Positions 8,188-15,781 of a stretch of DNA of 64,000 bases are shown here, piece by piece. The position numbers and the translations under genes were made by a program. This stretch comes from an uncultured Alphaproteobacteria bacterium. Its GTDB lineage: Bacteria; Pseudomonadota; Alphaproteobacteria; Rhizobiales; Aestuariivirgaceae. The notes below the pieces were generated by a model. That model was not told the origin of the DNA and did not search any database. It worked only from the letters and a program-made list of their open reading frames with translations. Position 1 is the stretch's first letter. Every line of letters begins with the position of its first letter. The stretch is taken from contig CAMFKI010000003.1 in assembly GCA_945957365.1 (NCBI GenBank), forward strand, positions 62,001 to 126,000, read 5' to 3'.

Positions 8188-8608
8188 AGCCGACGCCGCG
8201 CGCATCAGCCACGAGCGGCTGAATGACGAGGTCATCATCATCAATGTCGAAACCGGCGCCTATTACTCGGGTTCCGGCATCTTTGCCGATCTGTGGAGCG
8301 CTCTGATGGAGGGGGCTTCCGATCTCGAGATCGTGCAGCACTTCGAGGGCAGCCATTCCGGCGAAGCCAACTCCATTCGCGCCGACGTCCGCGATGTCAT
8401 CGGCCAGCTCATCGCAAAGGGCTTGCTGAGCGAAGCGCCTGAACGTTCGTCCCCCGCAGCGCTGTCCTTGCCGGACGTCCCCGGAGCCTCGTGGTCGACA
8501 CCCAGCTTCGCGGAATACACCGACATGTGGGACCTGATCCAGCTGGATCCCATCCATGAAGTCAGTGAGGCCGGCTGGCCCTTCGCACCCCCAAAGGACG
8601 CGGGTTGA
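8177..8608 (+). CDS. PqqD family protein
   Basis: 143-residue member of the PqqD-like family of peptide-binding winged-helix proteins. The diagnostic core is RLNDEVIIINVETGAYYSGS, then a helix (IFADLWSALMEGASDLEIVQ), then DVRDVIGQLIAKGLL, matching the usual layout in which ETGxYY is followed by a C-terminal helix ending KGLL. An extra C-terminal tail of about 50 residues is acidic and Pro-rich. PqqD itself binds the PqqA precursor peptide, and relatives act as leader-binding subunits in RiPP pathways. It overlaps both neighbours in the cassette. No radical-SAM enzyme is adjacent, so its partner is probably the kinase or a glycosyltransferase. Confidence 0.8.
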   Translation: MRYEADAARISHERLNDEVIIINVETGAYYSGSGIFADLWSALMEGASDLEIVQHFEGSHSGEANSIRADVRDVIGQLIAKGLLSEAPERSSPAALSLPDVPGASWSTPSFAEYTDMWDLIQLDPIHEVSEAGWPFAPPKDAG

Positions 8609-9621
8609 AAGACAGCGTGTCATTTCTATCCGCCGTCAAACGGCAGGCCGAGCAGGTTTGCGCATCCCGCCACGCACGACGTGAAATCGCCATCGGAACG
8701 GCGACAATTCGGCTGGCCTATTGCGCATCCGAATCGAGCCGCTCCCTCGATGCATTTCCCCTGAAGGAAGCTGGTCCCGCCAGCTGGAGCCTATGCGCCT
8801 GGGATGGCGTTTCCGCAGGCCGGCTGCCACCGCCGCGCCCGTGGGGCGATACCGCGCATGAGCCGCTGGGAATCGTGAAGCAATTCACCAACGTCCGGCA
8901 GCGCTGTGCATATGACCTTCATACCCAGTCCCTGATCGTGGCTGACCTCGAGGCCCGGAGCGCCTTCATCTGGTACCCGGACATCGCCGCGCTGCCGACC
9001 TGGGCGCACGCGTCGCCGTTCCGGATTCCCATTTCATGGGCCCTGGCGGAACAGAAGCTGCAGATGGTGCATGGCGCCGCCGTCGCTCATGGCGGAGGGG
9101 CAGCACTCCTGTGCGGGGCCGGCGGATCGGGCAAGTCGACCACCGCCCTGGCGGCCGCACTGGGCGGCTTCGGCTATCTGGGAGATGACTACTGTGCAAT
9201 CGACTCCGCCGGCCTCGAAGTGCACATGGTCTATCGGACCGCGAAGGTGCTGCCTTCCACCTTGCGGCTCCTGCCAGGGCTTCGGACGTGGATCGTCAAT
9301 GCCGATCGCATGAACGAAGAAAAGGGCATCATCTTCCTGGGGCCGGAGCATGTGAAACTGGTGACGTCGGCACCTCTGAAATGCCTGCTCCTGCCGCGCC
9401 TGGCGGCCGACGGCGTGCCGCGCATCGTGGCTGCGAGCCGCGCCGATGCCATTCATGCGCTCCTGCCCAGCACCATTGGCGGATTGATGGGGGGCACGGC
9501 ATCGACGCCGGGGCATATCCTGCGCCTGGCGAGCCGGCTTCCTGCCTTTCACCTCGAACTCGGCCCGGACATGGATCGCGTCCTCGAACTGATCGGCACC
9601 ACGCTGGAAGGACGGCCATGA
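8605..9621 (+). CDS. HPr-kinase-like P-loop ATPase (HprK-related kinase)
   Basis: 338-residue protein with the HprK-related fold. The central Walker A GAGGSGKST is near residues 171-179, preceded by VHGAAVAHGGGAALLC and followed by GYLGDDYCAID, which matches the second acidic motif of HPr kinases. True HprK phosphorylates HPr on serine. Relatives of this size occur with PqqD-like and nucleotidyltransferase proteins in peptide or glycan biosynthesis loci, and an HprK homologue phosphorylates the C-terminus of some lasso peptides. The TTG start at 8605 overlaps the TGA of the PqqD-like gene. Kinase activity and target are inferred. Confidence 0.78.
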   Translation: MKDSVSFLSAVKRQAEQVCASRHARREIAIGTATIRLAYCASESSRSLDAFPLKEAGPASWSLCAWDGVSAGRLPPPRPWGDTAHEPLGIVKQFTNVRQRCAYDLHTQSLIVADLEARSAFIWYPDIAALPTWAHASPFRIPISWALAEQKLQMVHGAAVAHGGGAALLCGAGGSGKSTTALAAALGGFGYLGDDYCAIDSAGLEVHMVYRTAKVLPSTLRLLPGLRTWIVNADRMNEEKGIIFLGPEHVKLVTSAPLKCLLLPRLAADGVPRIVAASRADAIHALLPSTIGGLMGGTASTPGHILRLASRLPAFHLELGPDMDRVLELIGTTLEGRP

Positions 9622-10262
9622 ACATCGACGTGATCTTGGTCGTCGAGAACGGCGAGCGCTATCTGCAGGAGGCGCTCGACAGCGTTGCGGCCAACCTCGT
9701 TCCCGGCATGACGACCTTTGTCTTCGACGGCCAGTCCATCGATCGCACCTGCGAGATCGCGGCCGGACACGGCCTCCGCCCCGTCATGCGCACCCAGAAC
9801 GCCAAGGGCCACGCCCCCGCATTGAATCAAGCCATCGCGGAGACGGATGGGGAGTGGCTGACCTTCATCGACTGCGATGACGTCTGGCCGGAAGGGCGCA
9901 TGGATGCGCTGCTGCGCGTGGCCGCATCCAGCGGCGCCGAGTGGGTCTACGGCAAGGCTGTCAACTGCAACAGCGACCTCACTCCGATGGGGCAGCCGCA
10001 ACTGGGGCGGCTTCTCACGACAAGCCTCATCCGGCGCACGGTGGCCGCGAAACTGGGGCCACTGCGCACCGACATCACCCACGGCTCCAACATCGACTGG
10101 ATGGCGCGTGCCCATGCCGCGGGCGTGCAGTTTGCGCCGGTGGATGAACTGGTGTTGATGCGGCGCATTCACGATCGCAACATGGGAGTCACCGGGAAGG
10201 AGAAAGCCCGCTCCGACCTGTTTCAGATCCTGCGCGACCACAGGGCACGGTCCCGATCATGA
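9618..10262 (+). CDS. glycosyltransferase family 2 protein
   Basis: 214-residue GT-A fold inverting glycosyltransferase. It starts with NIDVILVVENGERYLQEALD, has FVFDGQSIDRT for nucleotide binding and the metal-binding FIDCDDVWPEGRM (DxD) near residues 84-87. It is shorter than many GT2 enzymes (230-330) but keeps the core and has no membrane anchor. ATG at 9618 overlaps the preceding stop (ATGA), and its own stop overlaps the next start. It probably adds one sugar to the product made by this cassette. Confidence 0.87.
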   Translation: MNIDVILVVENGERYLQEALDSVAANLVPGMTTFVFDGQSIDRTCEIAAGHGLRPVMRTQNAKGHAPALNQAIAETDGEWLTFIDCDDVWPEGRMDALLRVAASSGAEWVYGKAVNCNSDLTPMGQPQLGRLLTTSLIRRTVAAKLGPLRTDITHGSNIDWMARAHAAGVQFAPVDELVLMRRIHDRNMGVTGKEKARSDLFQILRDHRARSRS

Positions 10263-11935
10263 CGCCGCTGACCGAGCGCCGCAGGCTGCTCCTTACTGCT
10301 GCACTGGCCGTCAACGACTCCGAAGCGGTGGAAAGCTGGAAGGCGTGGACGGCCCTGGGGCCCATGGAGACGGCTCCCCATGAGGAACTGCGGATCCTGC
10401 CGGCAATTCACGCGCGCCTGTCGCGCGTGGGCGGCGCGATCGAGATCCCCCAGAAACTGGCAGGCAAGGCGCGCGCAACATTCACGCTCAACAGCATCCT
10501 CACCTCGGCCGCGCTCGAGGAACTCGCCGCGCTGGAGGCGGCGGGCATCCCGCCGCTGGCGATGAAGGGCTTTGCCCATTGTCTGCATTTCGGCTCGCTG
10601 TCACGCCGTGGCATGGGCGACATAGATATCGCCGTCCCGGAGGCCGACCTCGGACGCAGCGTCGCCATCCTGGAACGCGCTGGCTGGACCGCCTGCTATG
10701 GCCTGACCTCCCAGGCGCTCGAAACGCGCGTCGCCATCCGTCGCGACAGCTGGAATTTCAGGAAGGGGCCGGGAAACATCGACCTCCACTGGCGTATCGG
10801 CGGTGGCGCGGGCACGGCCGCAGAGGACATGATCCGCCGCAGCGCAAGCATGGTGCCCTTCCGCGGCCGCAGCATCCGCGTTCCCACTCCTGAAGCCGCG
10901 CTGTTCCTTGCGATGCTGCATGCCGAACACGGAACACCCGGCGACCTTCTTCAGCTGATTGCCGACACACCCGACTGGTTGGCGCGGACGGATTTCGCGG
11001 TGCTCGCGGACTTGATCAAGCTCGGCGGCGTGGGCGACACATACGATTTTCTGCGTGAGACCCTGCCGAAGCTCGGCGTTTCGGAGAGCCTTCCGGCCCT
11101 GTCTTCACCGCCCTTGAAACGGCCTCGCCGCTGGCCGCGCGAGCCCGAAGCGGCCCGGATCGACCATCGCGTTCTGCATGGCCTGTGGGCCGCCCTGGGC
11201 CGCCCCGCTTGGCTTGAACGTCTCCTGCTGCGAAGCTGCGGTCCATTTTCCCGCCCTTTGGCGCCCCTGTCGGAGCCGGTGGAAACATTCGACCTGAGAA
11301 GATGCGCCACCATCGACGCCGTGGGAGGGCCGGGCTGGAGCTGGCCGGAGCCGGAGCAGACCTGCTGTTGGGCGGACGGGCCAGATGCCCGCCTCCTCCT
11401 GCCGCTTGCAGCGCCAACCGACCAGTTGCTGGTCCTGACGTTGAGCTCTCACCACCAGCGCGACGTCAGCAGGGAGTTTCGCGTCTACGCAAATGGCCAC
11501 GAGATCGCGCGCAGCGGCGGCGGCCGGACCACGCTCATGCTGCCGATCCGCGCGCACATGCTCCGGGGTCCCTGGGTGGAATTGTCCCTTCGCCCCGTGC
11601 GCTACCGCCCGCGCTTTGCCGAACTTGCGGAGGTGCGCACCGTTGCGGCCAGCCGAATTGTCGTTGTGAACGGAACCTTGGGCGTTCAGCGCCTGGGCAG
11701 CAGCATTCCAAATGGTCTGGTCCGGGACATACTCGAAGGTGACAAGGCCAAGGCGGAGAAGCTCGCGCGCATCCGGGCCGTCATGGCGCAGTCCCCGGAC
11801 CGCGACAGCAGGTTGCTCCCTCCCGGCTTTGACGGCCTGTCCTACGTTCTCAATTACGAGGACCTCTTCGACGCGGAAGTTGACCCCTATGCTCACTACA
11901 TCTTGCATGGCCGGGGCGAGGGAAGAAGCTGGTGA
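10259..11935 (+). CDS. nucleotidyltransferase-family protein with C-terminal extension
   Basis: 558-residue protein. Residues about 1-290 match the uncharacterised nucleotidyltransferase family (NTP_transf_5 type): PPLAMKGFAHCLHFGSLSRR is followed by GMGDIDIAVPEADLG, the G-S/D-x-D catalytic signature of the polymerase-beta fold. Residues about 340-500 form an unrecognised, probably beta-rich domain. The last 30 residues (YEDLFDAEVDPYAHYILHGR then GEGRSW) resemble the N/YxDV...P..HY...G..EGR repeat found at the ends of some bacterial glycosyltransferases. It closes the five-gene cassette, overlapping the GT2 gene by four bases. The substrate is unknown. Confidence 0.78.
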   Translation: MTPLTERRRLLLTAALAVNDSEAVESWKAWTALGPMETAPHEELRILPAIHARLSRVGGAIEIPQKLAGKARATFTLNSILTSAALEELAALEAAGIPPLAMKGFAHCLHFGSLSRRGMGDIDIAVPEADLGRSVAILERAGWTACYGLTSQALETRVAIRRDSWNFRKGPGNIDLHWRIGGGAGTAAEDMIRRSASMVPFRGRSIRVPTPEAALFLAMLHAEHGTPGDLLQLIADTPDWLARTDFAVLADLIKLGGVGDTYDFLRETLPKLGVSESLPALSSPPLKRPRRWPREPEAARIDHRVLHGLWAALGRPAWLERLLLRSCGPFSRPLAPLSEPVETFDLRRCATIDAVGGPGWSWPEPEQTCCWADGPDARLLLPLAAPTDQLLVLTLSSHHQRDVSREFRVYANGHEIARSGGGRTTLMLPIRAHMLRGPWVELSLRPVRYRPRFAELAEVRTVAASRIVVVNGTLGVQRLGSSIPNGLVRDILEGDKAKAEKLARIRAVMAQSPDRDSRLLPPGFDGLSYVLNYEDLFDAEVDPYAHYILHGRGEGRSW

Positions 11936-12013
11936 AGCCACCTCGAGGCGCAGCGACGATGACCTTCCGAGACGACGGACGGCGAAGACCGCCGCTCTCC
12001 TCCGCCTTCGCGT

Positions 12014-12091
12014 CTAGTGATGGAACAGGGCGAGCAGAATGATGATCGGAACCGGAACACCAATCAGCCACAAGAGAACACTGCGTCCCAT
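12014..12091 (-). CDS. 25-residue hydrophobic membrane microprotein
   Basis: Very short gene, reading MGRSVLLWLIGVPVPIIILL followed by ALFHH and a TAG stop. The ATG at 12091 is preceded by GGGAG at good spacing. The peptide is a single transmembrane helix with a central Val-Pro-Val-Pro kink and a His-His end. Short proteins of this pattern, with a LWLIGxPxPIIILxALF core, recur as unannotated genes in Alphaproteobacteria as far as I recall. It lies alone between the nucleotidyltransferase (convergent) and the BKACE gene. Function unknown. Confidence 0.7.
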   Translation of the reverse strand: MGRSVLLWLIGVPVPIIILLALFHH

Positions 12092-12197
12092 GATCAATCT
12101 CCCAGCATTGCACGGTTGACTTTCCGGCAGGGGTAACATCCGGAGAAAGGAAATGTTCCCGCTCAGCTGTTGATCTGCAGACGATTTTCCCACCTGG

Positions 12198-12222
12198 CCG
12201 CAGCGCCATCGAGGCGCTGCGG
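12198..12222. terminator. perfect 10-bp hairpin, possible terminator
   Basis: CCGCAGCGCC and its exact reverse complement flank a five-base loop. It lies 29 bases past the stop of the minus-strand BKACE gene. There is no T-run on either strand, so termination would not be classically rho-independent. Confidence 0.4.
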
Positions 12223-12250
12223 GGCGCGTGAGACGTCCCGGCGGTGAGGC

Positions 12251-13186
12251 TCAGAACTTCACGCGCGAAGCGCCCTTGGTCTCCAGCATGGCGCGGGCCT
12301 CGTCGGCCGTCGCGATGTCGTAGGACAGCTCCTCGAGGATGTGGCGGATCTTCGACACGAGGGCTGCGTTGGACGGCGCCAGCTGCCCCTTGCCGAGGTA
12401 GAGATTGTCCTCGAGGCCGACGCGGACGTTCGCCCCCATGGTCGCCGCCATCGTGGTGAACGGCAGCTGGAAACGGCCGGCCGCCAGAACCGACCAGTAA
12501 TACTGGTCGCCGAACAGCCGCTCCGCCGTCTCGCGCATCACCATCACGTTCTGCGGGTCGGGCCCGATGCCGCCGAGGATGCCGAAGATCGTCTGCACGA
12601 AGAGCGGCGGCGTCACCAGCTTGCGGTCGAGGAAATGCGCCAGCGTATAGAGGTGGCCCACGTCATAGCATTCGAACTCGAACTTCACGCCATGGCCCTT
12701 GCCGAGGCGCTCCAAAATCTTCTCGATGTCGCCGAAGGTGTTGCGGAAGATGAAGTCCTTGGAATTCTCGAGATGTGCCCGCTCCCATTCGTGCTCGAAG
12801 GCCGAATAGCGGTTGAGCATCGGGAACAGCCCGAAGTTCATCGAGCCCATGTTGAGCGACGTCATCTCGGGCGAGAAGGCCTCCGCCGCCTTGATGCGCT
12901 CGTCGATGCTCATGCCCTGGCCGCCGCCCGTGGTGATGTTCACGATGGCGTCGCAGCCCTGCTTGATGCGCGGCAGGAAGCGGTTGTAGGTGTCGGGGTC
13001 GCCGGACGGCTTGCCGTTCTCCGGGTCGCGCGCGTGAAGATGCAGGATGGCCGCACCGGCCTCGGCCGCCTCGATGGCCTGGTGGGCGATGTCGTCGGGC
13101 GTCACCGGCAGGTGCGGCGACATCGACGGCGTATGGATCGAGCCGGTGATGGCGCAGGTGATGATGGTCTTGGACTTCTTGCGCAA
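12251..13186 (-). CDS. 3-keto-5-aminohexanoate cleavage enzyme family (BKACE, DUF849) protein
   Basis: 311-residue TIM-barrel enzyme of the BKACE family, which condenses a beta-keto acid with acetyl-CoA to give acetoacetate and a new acyl-CoA. Zn-binding and active-site motifs are visible: CAITGSIHTPSMSP at the N-terminus, ILHLHARDPENGKPS, and IVNITTGGG. The length is typical (about 275-310). It is a monocistronic minus-strand gene. Substrates in this family vary widely (keto-aminohexanoate, dehydrocarnitine and others), and neighbours give no clue. Confidence 0.88.
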   Translation of the reverse strand: MRKKSKTIITCAITGSIHTPSMSPHLPVTPDDIAHQAIEAAEAGAAILHLHARDPENGKPSGDPDTYNRFLPRIKQGCDAIVNITTGGGQGMSIDERIKAAEAFSPEMTSLNMGSMNFGLFPMLNRYSAFEHEWERAHLENSKDFIFRNTFGDIEKILERLGKGHGVKFEFECYDVGHLYTLAHFLDRKLVTPPLFVQTIFGILGGIGPDPQNVMVMRETAERLFGDQYYWSVLAAGRFQLPFTTMAATMGANVRVGLEDNLYLGKGQLAPSNAALVSKIRHILEELSYDIATADEARAMLETKGASRVKF

Positions 13187-13341
13187 ACGAGCCTCCCCTG
13201 GGCGCTTCTGTGGGGCCCGAGGCTACCGGGGCGGGCCGCGCCCGTCACCCGGAACTTTGCACAGGCAAGCCATGCAAGTTTGCCGCAAGCCGCAGCCGCT
13301 AGCCTCACCCGCAAACCACTGCCTGGGGGCACGCACTCACC

Positions 13342-14343
13342 ATGACCTCGATCCTGCGCATCGTGCTTGCCGTCGTCGCGGGGATCGCCGGGCTCGCCGG
13401 GCTCTACCTGATCGGCACCCCCGCCAGCCTCGCCCACCAGCAGGCGTGGGAACTGGGCGCGGTGACGCTGCTCCTCGCCACCACCCTGCTCGGCACCTTC
13501 TGGGACAGCCTGCGCGCCGCCGGCCCCGAGACCGTGGCGACGCTGCCGGCCGCCGATACCCTGGCCCTATCCGAAACCGCCGCCGACCCGGTGCAGTCGG
13601 AAGTGTCGAAGCTGCTCAGCCTGCTGCGCCAGCATGCCGAGGCCAACGAGACCTTCTCCACCGTCCTCGAACGCGCCCGCGAGGAGCTGCACGAGAGCCT
13701 CAAGACCGAGCAGGTGCGCATCATCATCTCCTACCTCATGATCGAGAACGACAAGATGAAGGCCCGCACCTCCAACCTGCAGGCCAGCCTCGAAACCTCG
13801 CAGCGCCAGATCGAGAAGCTGAAGACCAACCTCGCCACCGCCGAGGCCCAGGGCCTGAGCGATCCGCTGACCGGCCTCAAGAACCGCCGCGGCTTCGACG
13901 TGGTGCTGGCCTCGCAGCTGGCGGCGGCGCGCAACGGCGGCCAGCCGCTCTCCCTCATCCTCGCCGACATCGACCACTTCAAGGCCATCAACGACCGCTA
14001 TGGCCATCCCACCGGCGACGACGTGCTGAAATGGTTCGCCCGCGTGCTGTCGAGCAACGTCAAGGGCCGCGACACGGTGGCCCGCTACGGCGGCGAGGAA
14101 TTCGCCATCGTGCTGCCCGCCACGCCGCTCGAAAACGCCTCCAAGGTGGCAGGCCAGATCAAGGCCCAGCTCGAGGGCCAGTTCTGGCAGAAGCCGGGCG
14201 CCCCCAACACCATGCTGCGCGTCACCGCCTCCTTCGGGGTCGCCCAGCTCAACCTTGGCGAGGGCACCAGCGCACTTGTCGCTAGGGCAGATTCCAAGCT
14301 CTACGAGGCCAAGCAGGCCGGGCGCAACCGCGTCGCCGCATGA
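13342..14343 (+). CDS. membrane-anchored diguanylate cyclase (GGDEF)
   Basis: 333-residue cyclic-di-GMP synthase. Two N-terminal hydrophobic helices (about residues 1-55) are followed by a coiled-coil region (about 90-165, LQASLETSQRQIEKLKTNLA) and a GGDEF domain starting at DPLTGLKNRRGFD. The catalytic A-site is RYGGEEF near residues 248-254. The product-inhibition I-site position, five residues before it, reads K-G-R-D rather than R-x-x-D, so feedback inhibition may be weak. It appears to be a single-gene unit. Confidence 0.92.
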   Translation: MTSILRIVLAVVAGIAGLAGLYLIGTPASLAHQQAWELGAVTLLLATTLLGTFWDSLRAAGPETVATLPAADTLALSETAADPVQSEVSKLLSLLRQHAEANETFSTVLERAREELHESLKTEQVRIIISYLMIENDKMKARTSNLQASLETSQRQIEKLKTNLATAEAQGLSDPLTGLKNRRGFDVVLASQLAAARNGGQPLSLILADIDHFKAINDRYGHPTGDDVLKWFARVLSSNVKGRDTVARYGGEEFAIVLPATPLENASKVAGQIKAQLEGQFWQKPGAPNTMLRVTASFGVAQLNLGEGTSALVARADSKLYEAKQAGRNRVAA

Positions 14344-14394
14344 GACGCTAAATTCTCCGGCAAAATTAACTCTTTCGCACCTGCCACAATCCCA

Positions 14395-14423
14395 TTGCAC
14401 CCTGTTGCATGATCGTCATATTC
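14395..14423 (+). promoter_or_regulatory. sigma70-type promoter of the polyamine-type ABC operon
   Basis: TTGCAC at 14395-14400 and CATATT at 14418-14423 with an ideal 17-base spacer. The predicted start near 14430 gives an approximately 88-base leader that contains short GC-rich inverted repeats before the GGAGG ribosome site. Confidence 0.5.
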
Positions 14424-14517
14424 TCTTGAAAAGACATACGAAGCCGGACCCAACCGGACTGGTCAATCAATTGAACGCGGGCACTTACGTCCGCGCGAAC
14501 ACGGAGGACGATCCCAC

Positions 14518-15678
14518 ATGAAGAAGTTTAGTTCCGCGCAGGAAACGTTGCGCGCTGCGATGCTGTCGCGCCGCACCCTGCTCAAGTCCGCCGCCGCCCT
14601 GGGCGCGGTGGGCCTCGCCGGCCCGCTCTACGTCAAGTCCTCGCTCGCCTCCTCGGGCGAAGTGAACTTCATGGGCTGGGCCGGCTATCCCGACCTTGCC
14701 GCCAAGGTGTTCCCGGCCTTCACCGCCGACACCGGCATCAAGGTGAACTTCACCGAGCAGGCCAGCCAGGACGACATGTTCGCCCAGGCCAAGCTGTCGC
14801 TGCAGACCGGCGCCTATGACGTCGTCGAGCCGACCGGCGACCGCGTCGGCGGCTGGGCCTCGAACGGCCTGGTGCAGGGCTGGGACACCAACAAGCTCGC
14901 CATGGACAACTACCTTCCGGGCCTCGCCGATGGCAACGCCGGCGCGATGGCCACGGTTGACGGCAAGCGCATGATCGTCCCCTCCGTGTGGGGCACCGAG
15001 GCGCTCGTCTACTCCAAGAAGGACTTCCCGACCGAGTACGGCAAGGCCTCGCTGGGCGACCTCTGGGGCGACAACATGGACGGCAAGGTCACCGTGCGCG
15101 CCCATTCCTCGCTCGCCGCGATGGGCCGCTGGCTCGACGCGCAGGGCAAGCTGCCGAAGCCCTGGCTCGACGGCTACAAGGACGAAGCCACGATGAAGCA
15201 GCTGTGGGACATCGCTCTCGCCGAAGCTTCCAAGCACAAGGCCAACGTCGTGCAGTTCTGGTCGGGCGAGAACGAGGCGCAGGCCGCCTTCCGCACCAAC
15301 GGCGCGACCCTCGGCCTGTGCTGGGATTCGACCGGCTACAACCTCGGTGGCGATGGCTTCGGCTTCATCGCGCCGAAGGAAGGCGCCTTCGCATGGAACC
15401 AGGGCTTCGTGCTGATGTCCAACGCCAAGAACGTCGAGCAGGCCACCGAATTCGCCAAGTGGGTGTCGACCGCCAAGGGCTCCGCCGCCTGGGCCTCGGC
15501 CTTCTCCGCCAACGCCGTGGGCAAGGGTGGTCCGGACCTCGCCGACCCGAAGGTCAAGGCCTTCTACAACGCCGCCTATCCGGGCGACGCGCTGTCGAAG
15601 CTGTGGTGGTGGCCGGCCCAGGAAGCCTGGTTCATCAAGCTGCGCGGCGAATACGCCGACAAGTGGAAGGCCGCATAA
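14518..15678 (+). CDS. Tat-exported extracellular solute-binding protein (polyamine-type)
   Basis: 386-residue periplasmic binding protein of the spermidine/putrescine (PotD/PotF) class. Its signal is twin-arginine: SRRTLLK at residues 17-23 precedes a hydrophobic stretch and a cleavage region near SSLASSG. The mature part has VNFMGWAGYPDLAAKVFPAF and VVEPTGDRVGGW, typical of this family. GGAGG lies upstream of the ATG. A hairpin after the stop separates it from the ATPase gene and probably allows higher expression of the binding protein. The exact ligand (putrescine, spermidine or a related compound) is not resolved. Confidence 0.88.
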   Translation: MKKFSSAQETLRAAMLSRRTLLKSAAALGAVGLAGPLYVKSSLASSGEVNFMGWAGYPDLAAKVFPAFTADTGIKVNFTEQASQDDMFAQAKLSLQTGAYDVVEPTGDRVGGWASNGLVQGWDTNKLAMDNYLPGLADGNAGAMATVDGKRMIVPSVWGTEALVYSKKDFPTEYGKASLGDLWGDNMDGKVTVRAHSSLAAMGRWLDAQGKLPKPWLDGYKDEATMKQLWDIALAEASKHKANVVQFWSGENEAQAAFRTNGATLGLCWDSTGYNLGGDGFGFIAPKEGAFAWNQGFVLMSNAKNVEQATEFAKWVSTAKGSAAWASAFSANAVGKGGPDLADPKVKAFYNAAYPGDALSKLWWWPAQEAWFIKLRGEYADKWKAA

Positions 15679-15700
15679 GCCAGTCCGCGTGAATCTCTGG

Positions 15701-15727
15701 ACCGCCGGGTTGTAATGGCCCGGCGGT
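15701..15727 (+). terminator. intra-operon stem-loop between binding protein and ATPase genes
   Basis: ACCGCCGGG and CCCGGCGGT form a 9-bp stem with a 9-base loop, followed by a short pyrimidine-rich tract. This arrangement between a solute-binding-protein gene and its transporter genes commonly stabilises the upstream message or partly terminates transcription. Confidence 0.55.
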
Positions 15728-15781
15728 TCGCTTTAAGATACCGTCAATCAAGAAAATCCGTTCCGGGGGAGTAACGCGCCG

